Shown here: in pieces, positions 21,769 to 27,000 of the stretch
How the letters are laid out: each line of letters starts with the position of its first letter
Numbering within the stretch: position 1 is the first letter of the stretch
The notes under the pieces: model-generated
Databases searched by the model: none
Told to the model about the DNA's origin: nothing
What the model saw: the letters and a program-made list of their open reading frames with translations, nothing else
Translations under genes and position numbers: made by a program
DNA from: Adiantum capillus-veneris
Taxonomy: Eukaryota; Streptophyta; Polypodiopsida; Polypodiales; Pteridaceae
NCBI GenBank assembly: GCA_014529385.2
Contig: CM043960.1
Coordinates: 32,805,396-32,832,395, forward strand
DNA: 27,000 bases
Reading direction: 5' to 3'

Positions 21769-22388
21769 GTCAGAACTTCACTTTACCTTTCATTTTCCTT
21801 TCCTTTCCTGGTGAGCCAGTATCTGTTCCAGAACGAGAATCTCATCGCTCTCTTCCACTTCACATTGCTCCTCAAGCTCCCTATCAACTGGCACCTCACA
21901 TTTGAAAGGTTTCAATAGACTCACATGAAAAGCATTGTGAATCTTCCAAGTATCCGGCAACTTCAATATGAAGGATACATCATTTATCTTTTCTTGAATC
22001 TAGAAAGGGCCATAGTATTTATTAAAGTCTTACATTTCGAATCAAAAGACTCAATGGGAAAAGTACTTGCCTTTGGTGGAATTTGTTGTCACGTGCACAT
22101 CTAACCCTATGTGCATGTGGACAAGCTATCTCAAGTCTAGGGTTCAGGTCAGCTTAGGACGTGTTCTGGCACCTTTGTGAGCCTGTGACCAGCCCGTGCA
22201 TGTCCAGGCACTTAGAGTAGTTGCATGTCCTCTGGTTGCACACAGCATGATCATCAGCATGACATTCAATACCCATCATGAGCATTTCACAGTGCATAGA
22301 AACCTTTTTCCCAATTTACACATTTCTCGCTTATTTATTAATAAATGACTTTTGTTGGAAAAGTGAGTAGGGCAAATTTGTTGAGTCA

Positions 22389-22397
22389 CTATAAAAG
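22389..22397 (+). promoter_or_regulatory. TATA box of LTR D
   Basis: CTATAAAAG, a strong plant TATA match, about 305 bases into the LTR, which fits a U3/R boundary. Confidence 0.65.
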
Positions 22398-23011
22398 AAA
22401 CCTAGCGCTAGCACTTTCTGGCAGAAGAGGCAGAAGAAGTTCCAGTAACTTGCAGTGCACCTTCTCAGCAAGACAGCAGGAGGCCCTAGCGTTTCCAGCC
22501 AACAGAAGCAGATAGCGTTTCCAGTTTGCAGATTCTCTGGCATTTTGCTACCGATTAGCCTGGCGTTTTTGCTACAGATCAGCCTGGCGTTTTCAGTTTG
22601 CAAATCTAGCCTAGCATTTGCAGATTCCGGCGTCAGATCAGCCCTAGCACTTTAACGTTTTCAATTTTCAGCACTTAGCCACAGCAGATTCAGCCCTTAG
22701 CCTCGCAGATCTCACCTACCCGCAGCAAATCCTCGCCGTACCGTCGAGTCAGCCATCATTTTCAGATTCAGCCCGCTGTCTGTAGATTTCAGCATCTGCG
22801 TTTTCAGTGCATCGTCGTCATCACCATCCTCGCCGACACAGTGTCAGTATTCAGCAGTTAGCAGATTTCAGCTTTTCAACCCTAGCGTTATCAGATTTTT
22901 AGCCCATCCTCCTCCTCGTCATCATTGTCGTCGACATCATCGGCAAGTCCATTGCATCTAGAACATTGTACCAAATTTGTGCAATCTATTGAGAACCGTC
23001 TGGTGTCGTAT

Positions 23012-23014
<3 letters not shown>

Positions 23015-23066
<52 letters not shown>
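23015..23066. repeat. (CT)n microsatellite in LTR D
   Basis: About 26 CT units, 160 bases before the LTR end; LTR family A has its CT array in the same relative place. Confidence 0.96.
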
Positions 23067-23069
<3 letters not shown>

Positions 23070-23228
23070 ACCTCCATTCACAATAGCATTCACTTTGTTT
23101 GTGATCATTTCACTCTCTCACTAAAAGAACGGTAGGCTCTCCCTTCCGTAAGTAAAAGGAACCCTTGCGCACAGTTCGGAGCACTCATCTTGAGCAGGAT
23201 CAACATTCACTTCCGTTGCACCTTACAT

Positions 23229-23240
23229 TGGTACCAGAGC
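23229..23240 (+). promoter_or_regulatory. Primer-binding site, element D
   Basis: TGGTACCAGAGC, one base after the LTR end; one change from the initiator-tRNA-Met site TGGTATCAGAGC. Confidence 0.85.
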
Positions 23241-23360
23241 TTTGGCAGTGTTCTGTATCACTCAAGGAAAGAACCACAAGAAATCTTTTGCTTGTTGCGG
23301 TCGTAAGTAACCCAAGTCCACTTGGGCGTGTCGATTCCTGATCGTGTTTTTGAAGAGTGA

Positions 23361-23969
23361 CAGGTAACCATAGTAACACGGAACGGGCGGTAATCGAACC
23401 GAAACGGCGTTCCGACCGGTTCTTTGCGCCAAAACGATGTCGAAAACGGAAAAACGTTCTGGATCTAGAACGTAACAGCGGAACGGGCGGAACGGAACGG
23501 ACAGCAAAATTTTAAAAAAAAATAGAGACAAAGAGAGAGTGAGAGGTGTGGCAGTTTGGGAGATTTTAAACGAGAGATTTTAAACGGGAGATTTTAAACC
23601 TCTCAAGACTCACACAAGGGAGGGGCGGGGGGGGGGGGTTCCTTTTTTCTTTAAAAGCTACCAATATGGCTCAAGCGGAACGGGCAACCATCAATATCTC
23701 AAGGCTCAAGCAAATATGGCACAACTTACAAGCTTCATTGGGTTTGGGGGGGGGGGAAGGTGGGTATCCTTCCCATCCACTCCTAGATAATCTAAACCCT
23801 CAAGCTCTCAAGAGTCAAAAACAGGCCCCCCCATGGCATATTTTAGGTTCACCGTTCCGGCCCTGTTCTCGTTCCGCTGTTCCAGGGGCCCCCCCTTTCG
23901 GGAACGTTCCGGAGGCCCCCATTCCCGTTCATGTTCCCGTTCCCCGTTCCGTGTAACTATGCAGGTAAC
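23361..23969. repeat. 8-bp target-site duplications flanking the hAT element
   Basis: CAGGTAAC at 23361-23368 and again at 23962-23969, identical. Removing one copy and the element would restore a continuous leader of element D. Confidence 0.93.
23369..23961. mobile_element. 593-bp non-autonomous hAT transposon
   Basis: Terminal inverted repeats CATAGTAACACGGAACGGG (left) and CATAGTTACACGGAACGGG (right, read inward) match at 18 of 19 positions and are bordered by a perfect 8-bp duplication, the hAT signature. Many GGAACGG/CCGTTCC copies lie near both ends, as in hAT subterminal repeats where transposase binds. There is no transposase; the 23666-23956 frame has no known motif. Inside are a three-fold 14-bp repeat with AGATTTTAAAC (23561, 23575, 23589) and two long G runs. 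Confidence 0.9.
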
Positions 23970-24211
23970 CCAAGAAAGAAGGGCTTGTCCAGCCTCCCCT
24001 AGTTCCTCTTTTCACTCATTGAGAGCGGACCGTGCACTTAACGGCCGGCCAAATTACGTGAGGTGGGAAAAGAAACTTTGGTGTGAGCGCAAGGCCGCCA
24101 AAGGGTGCGCCCACAGGGAAGAGTCGAGCTCGGATAAGAGAAAAGCCTTCTATAACACCGATTGCAAGCTTCAGAACCTCAAGAACTCAAGAACTCATCA
24201 CCCGAAATGAA

Positions 24212-25651
24212 ATGGATACTTTGCGTAAAGGTGAAGGATTTTTTTCCGACCCTCCCCCTTCCCCATCTATGCCACGGGTTGTACCAAATCCTATGGAGGC
24301 TTTGGTTAAGTCGATGATGGACATGATGCTACAACAAGAGGCGCAACGCGCCACCTTGGATCGCGAGCGTGATCAAGCGCGCTTGGCGGCCGAAGAAAGA
24401 AAGGCAGTCTTGGATCGCAAGCGCGAAGAAAGAAAGGCAAACTTGGATCATGAGCATGAGCAAGCGCGCTTGGCGGCCGAAGAAAGAAAGACAGCTATTG
24501 AGCTTGAGCGTGAGCAAGCACACGAACCCCAAAGCATAGCGGCCGAATACAGACGAGCAGCTTGGAATTAAAACGTGAGACGCAGAGAGACCAACGCATG
24601 CAAGAGTTGGTCCTACAAGTACTCACCTCGAAATCCAAGCCACTCAAGGACGTAGGCGATTCATCAGGTAGCACAAGTCGAGAAGCTGATTCCAACGACC
24701 CCGTCAATGAGAAGTTGACATTCAGTAAGTATGACGGTAAGATGGATGCTAATGTTATTCATTCTTGGTTGCATCAATTTGATGCTTACTTTGCGACAAC
24801 TAAGAAAACAGGAAATAGCAACAAAGTTTTGACGGCAGCCATGTATCTTGCCGGTGATGCCATTAATTGGTATCGAGGCGCAGTTGGCCGCGCACCTAGA
24901 GGAAGCTAAAGAAGGCGTGCCCCTTTCTTTCAATTGGGCCGACTTCCAAGACAAGCTCAACGCGCGGTTTATGCCGCCCCAGTATCTAACATGGTTGAAA
25001 GATGATTGGCGCAGTCTCAAGCAAAATGGCATGCCCGTTATGTCTTTCTCTAATCGTGTTTTGGAGCTCGGCACCCAATTACACAAATCGGATGATGAGC
25101 GCAAAGAGGCATTCCTTTATGGGTTGGACGAGTATATCAAGTTTGATGTCGAAGTACTCGACCCAATAGATCTCAACAAGGCGGTAGCAATTGCTCTCGC
25201 ACAAGAGATGAAGCACAACAAAGGAAAGCCTAAGGAGAACAAGTCTTCTCACAGTACCGCTCAGACTCCTCAGAACCCACAGAACGGTAAGAACGGTAAG
25301 AATGGTAACTCTTCTAGCCAATCTTCCTTTAATCCTTCTAAAAAGAGCTCTCAAAATGAATCTAAGGGTAGAGCTAACACACTTTCTAAACCTAAGTTAA
25401 CCCCGGATGAAAAAGCCGCACAAGGAATTATAGGAGGATACATAATGGCAGAAGAACGAATCATTTTTTCTAAGAAAGGTCGATGTTATCAATGTCACGT
25501 CAAGGGTCATATAAAGAAGACATGTCCTAAGAATGAATCCAACAAACCTAAAGAACCCACAAAACCCACATCCTCTGTTAATGCCATAAATGAGAACACT
25601 CATGTGTCCCAAATTTCTCATGATCCTATTTCATCCGCACAAGGAATATAG
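24212..25651 (+). pseudogene. gag of element D, broken
   Basis: I choose ATG 24212 (MDTLRKGEGFF), although the frame is open further up. The first ~110 codons are a charged coiled-coil with internal repeats (DQARLAAEERKA, EQARLAAEERKT). A one-base loss near 24550-24562 shifts the frame; the next piece has the Gag core KLTFSKYDG, IHSWLHQFDAYF and AINWYRG. Another shift near 24875-24900 leads to SFNWADFQDKLNARFMPPQY and VLELGTQLH, the second half of the Gag domain, then a Lys/Asn/Ser-rich linker and CYQCHVKGHIKKTC (25484-25525), a CX2CX4HX4C zinc knuckle. TAG-type termination at 25649-25651 follows a partial tandem duplication. Confidence 0.85.
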
Positions 25652-25855
25652 GAGGATACATAACGGCAGAAGAACGAATCATTTATTTTAAAGAAGGTCG
25701 ATGTTATCAATGTCACGTCAAGGGTCATATAATGAAGACATGTCCTAAGAATGAATCCAACGAACCTAAAGAACCCACATAACCCACATCGTCTGTTAAT
25801 GCCATAAATGAGAACACTCGTGTGTCCCAAATTTCTCATGACCCTTTCGTTGATG
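25418..25855 (+). repeat. 219-bp tandem duplication of the gag zinc-knuckle region
   Basis: 25418-25636 is repeated from 25637 with a few substitutions and one base deleted. Both copies encode the knuckle (CYQCHVKGHIKKTC and CYQCHVKGHIMKTC). The deletion puts copy 2 in another phase, which is that of the protease. Copy 2 has a nonsense TAA in KEPT*PT near 25780. Confidence 0.9.
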
Positions 25856-26205
25856 AGTCTCTCATGAAGTGTTATGGTCATGTGAATGGTCAACATATGG
25901 TGATCTTGTTTGATTCAGGCAGTATGCATGATGTGATTGGTGACTCTCTTGTAGAAAGAGCCCGCTTGGAGGTTAGCCAGACAACTCCTCTCGAGGTGTC
26001 GGGCTTCGCTCCCGGTATGGACTCTCTCATTATACAAGAGTGCCTTGATGTGTTATTCACTGTTCAGCAAGCTTCCTTCAGTAAAAAATTTGTAGTGTCT
26101 CCTCTTTCAAGATGTGATATGATTTTGGGCATTAGATGGTTTCGTGAGCATAACCCTCTCATTGATTGGGCAGACAATACGCTAACTCTAAATGCCAAAA
26201 AGTGA
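25781..26205 (+). pseudogene. Ty3-type aspartic protease of element D
   Basis: The frame runs from after the TAA near 25780 to TGA 26203-26205. It carries the catalytic box ILFDSGSMHDVI (DSG at 25912-25920), then PLEVSGFAPGMDSL, and the C-terminal box CDMILGIRWFREHNPLIDW. These are the two hallmark regions of retropepsin-like proteases in plant Ty3 elements; DSG in place of DTG is common. It follows gag as expected. It ends just after TLTLNAKK because of a one-base shift; the reading goes on in the next frame. Confidence 0.85.
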
Positions 26206-26512
26206 CTCTCCCATTATCATTCGTGGTGAGAAAGTTATTCATTCTTTACCTCTCATTTCTAATGTGCAGGCAAAGCTTGAAAAGAAACAGGAGAAAAAGG
26301 CTATCTCAGTCCTTTCTTCTCCAAATCACGACACACATATTTTGCATGATAGAGATGTGATTGTTCACAAGGATGATGGTTTAGATGATGATTTTTCTAG
26401 TGAAGCTAACCTCATTGCAGATACGATCAATCGCGCAAAACCGATCTTTACTCTTGAGTCGAGGTCCAAAGAACCCACTCAGGAAGTATTGTGTGTTCGC
26501 ATAATTAGTTAG
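26206..26512 (+). pseudogene. Linker after protease, element D
   Basis: In the frame one base over from the protease, DSPIIIRGEKVIHSLPLISNVQAKLEKK continues the usual segment between protease and RT, in pieces. It then becomes acidic (DDGLDDDFSSE) and stops at TAG 26510-26512 before any RT motif. Confidence 0.6.
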
Positions 26513-27000
26513 ACGCATTGTTCGAGTGTTTCATTTGTGACGGTTTCTTGTATTTTCGTCACCGTCTTTATATGTTCCCTTTTCACAGGCATGCCGTATT
26601 GTACAATGCACATGATTCACTTACAGATAAGCACGGGTGTATGCGGATCTCTCTCGAAAAGAAACAAAGTTTGCATTCAAGGAATTCACATTGTTTCTCT
26701 ATTGTCCATTTTGTCAATCGCTTTTACATGTTTCTTCCTTGGCATGACACAGTCTCAGTAAGAGCACGAGAAAGATTGTCCATCAAGCATCGGCATTTCC
26801 GTTGTAATTTGCCACAGTTTAATAGGTTTAGGTCGAAAAGTCAAGTTTCGATCTCACTTTTGGCGTGTGTTTGGTGAACGGTTTGGCACTCCATCAATTT
26901 GTTCATCTGCATTGCATGCAAAGTCCTTTAGGAAGAATAGTCTTTTTCCAGTTACTCTACATGGAATGGGCATGTTTATGATTTTGTGTTGCACATGGTT
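26513..27000 (+). other. Unassigned sequence at window end
   Basis: T-rich sequence with two short overlapping frames (26518-26877 and 26537-26761), neither with RT motifs. If element D were complete the RT would start here, so either pol is deleted or replaced, or it resumes beyond the window. Confidence 0.4.

Larger units (their letters stand above)
20594..22083 (-). pseudogene. Element C pol 3' end: integrase GPY/F and chromodomain, split by a solo LTR
   Basis: Reverse strand. Part 1 (22083-21769) reads NKYYGPF, a TAG (22002-22000), then EKINDVSF, LPDTWKIHNAFHVSLLKPF and ILVLEQILAHQERKGK: the integrase C-terminal GPY/F module and the linker before the chromodomain. Part 2 (20730-20594) reads LVENFPGLDAKWMEEDLA and ILELYLEAFG: the second half of a CHR chromodomain. 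When one copy of the target duplication is left out the two parts are in the same phase. Extra stops (two TGA before 21769) and the missing RT and integrase core show it is a dead remnant. Element D begins at its other end, so D probably inserted into it. Confidence 0.8.
22084..23227 (+). repeat. 5' LTR of element D
   Basis: About 1,140 bp, from TGTTGTCACGTGC (start uncertain by a few bases; TGTCACG at 22087 is an alternative) to GTTGCACCTTACA, where the PBS follows. TATA box CTATAAAAG at 22389-22397, then GAAACCTAGCGCTAGC near the expected transcript start. The following 400 bases repeat CCTAGCGTTT-type motifs, and a CT array lies at 23015-23066. Confidence 0.75.
22084..27000 (+). mobile_element. 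Ty3-type LTR element D (5' part), running out of window
   Basis: Order: 5' LTR, PBS, leader (with a hAT insertion), gag with CCHC, aspartic protease, linker, then unassigned sequence. The gag-protease order and the protease sequence fit Ty3. RT and integrase are not reached or are absent. Multiple frameshifts show that it is inactive. Confidence 0.8.

Noticed and set aside
23666-23956. 96-codon frame inside the hAT element as a transposase
   Set aside because: Too short, proline-rich, and lacks any hAT dimerisation or catalytic motif.

Overview
This is nuclear DNA of a land plant made almost entirely of decayed, nested transposable elements. I found no cellular gene, tRNA, rRNA or CRISPR array. 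The plant origin rests on several signs: a LINE with DUF4283 + CCHC ORF1 and EN-RT-zf-RVT ORF2, Ty3 chromovirus fragments with tRNA-iMet primer sites, clusters of AAACCCTAA telo-boxes, and long (CT)n and (GT)n arrays. A fern or other non-angiosperm genome is my guess, not a demonstrated fact.

Layout. 1-1626: the 3' end of a LINE (LINE A, + strand, entering from outside the window), then a second, 5'-truncated 3' end of the same family, each followed by a CT array. 1678-~8510: an almost full-length plant L1-type LINE (LINE B, - strand) with both ORFs recognisable but broken by nonsense codons and frameshifts; its 5' side carries telo-boxes and E2F-like sites. 8511-9395: a large CT array and four tandem copies of a tRNA-derived SINE-like unit whose 3' part resembles the LINE A tail. 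9409-16510: LTR element A (+), with a large interior that has no recognisable coding, interrupted at 11286-14313 by LTR element E (-), which has both LTRs, PBS, PPT, a near-perfect 5-bp target duplication and only a gag remnant. 16621-18620: LTR element F (+) with a gag N-terminus, a reversed protease fragment and a zinc-knuckle remnant. About 19540-22083: Ty3 chromovirus C (-), with its 3' LTR, PPT and the integrase GPY/F plus chromodomain region, split by a solo LTR of family A at 20731-21768. 22084-27000: Ty3 element D (+), with 5' LTR, PBS, leader, broken gag and protease, running out of the window; a 593-bp non-autonomous hAT element with a perfect 8-bp target duplication sits in its leader.

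Nesting gives relative ages: E is younger than A; the solo family-A LTR and element D are both younger than C; the hAT element is younger than D; LINE B is younger than the LINE A tail it abuts. None of the elements could be autonomous as they stand. The most interesting signals are a PCNA-interacting (PIP-box) motif near the C-terminus of LINE A, the possible SINE/LINE shared tail, telo-box and E2F-like clusters in the promoter regions of unrelated elements, tandem hairpin repeats in element E, and CT arrays lying at many element junctions.
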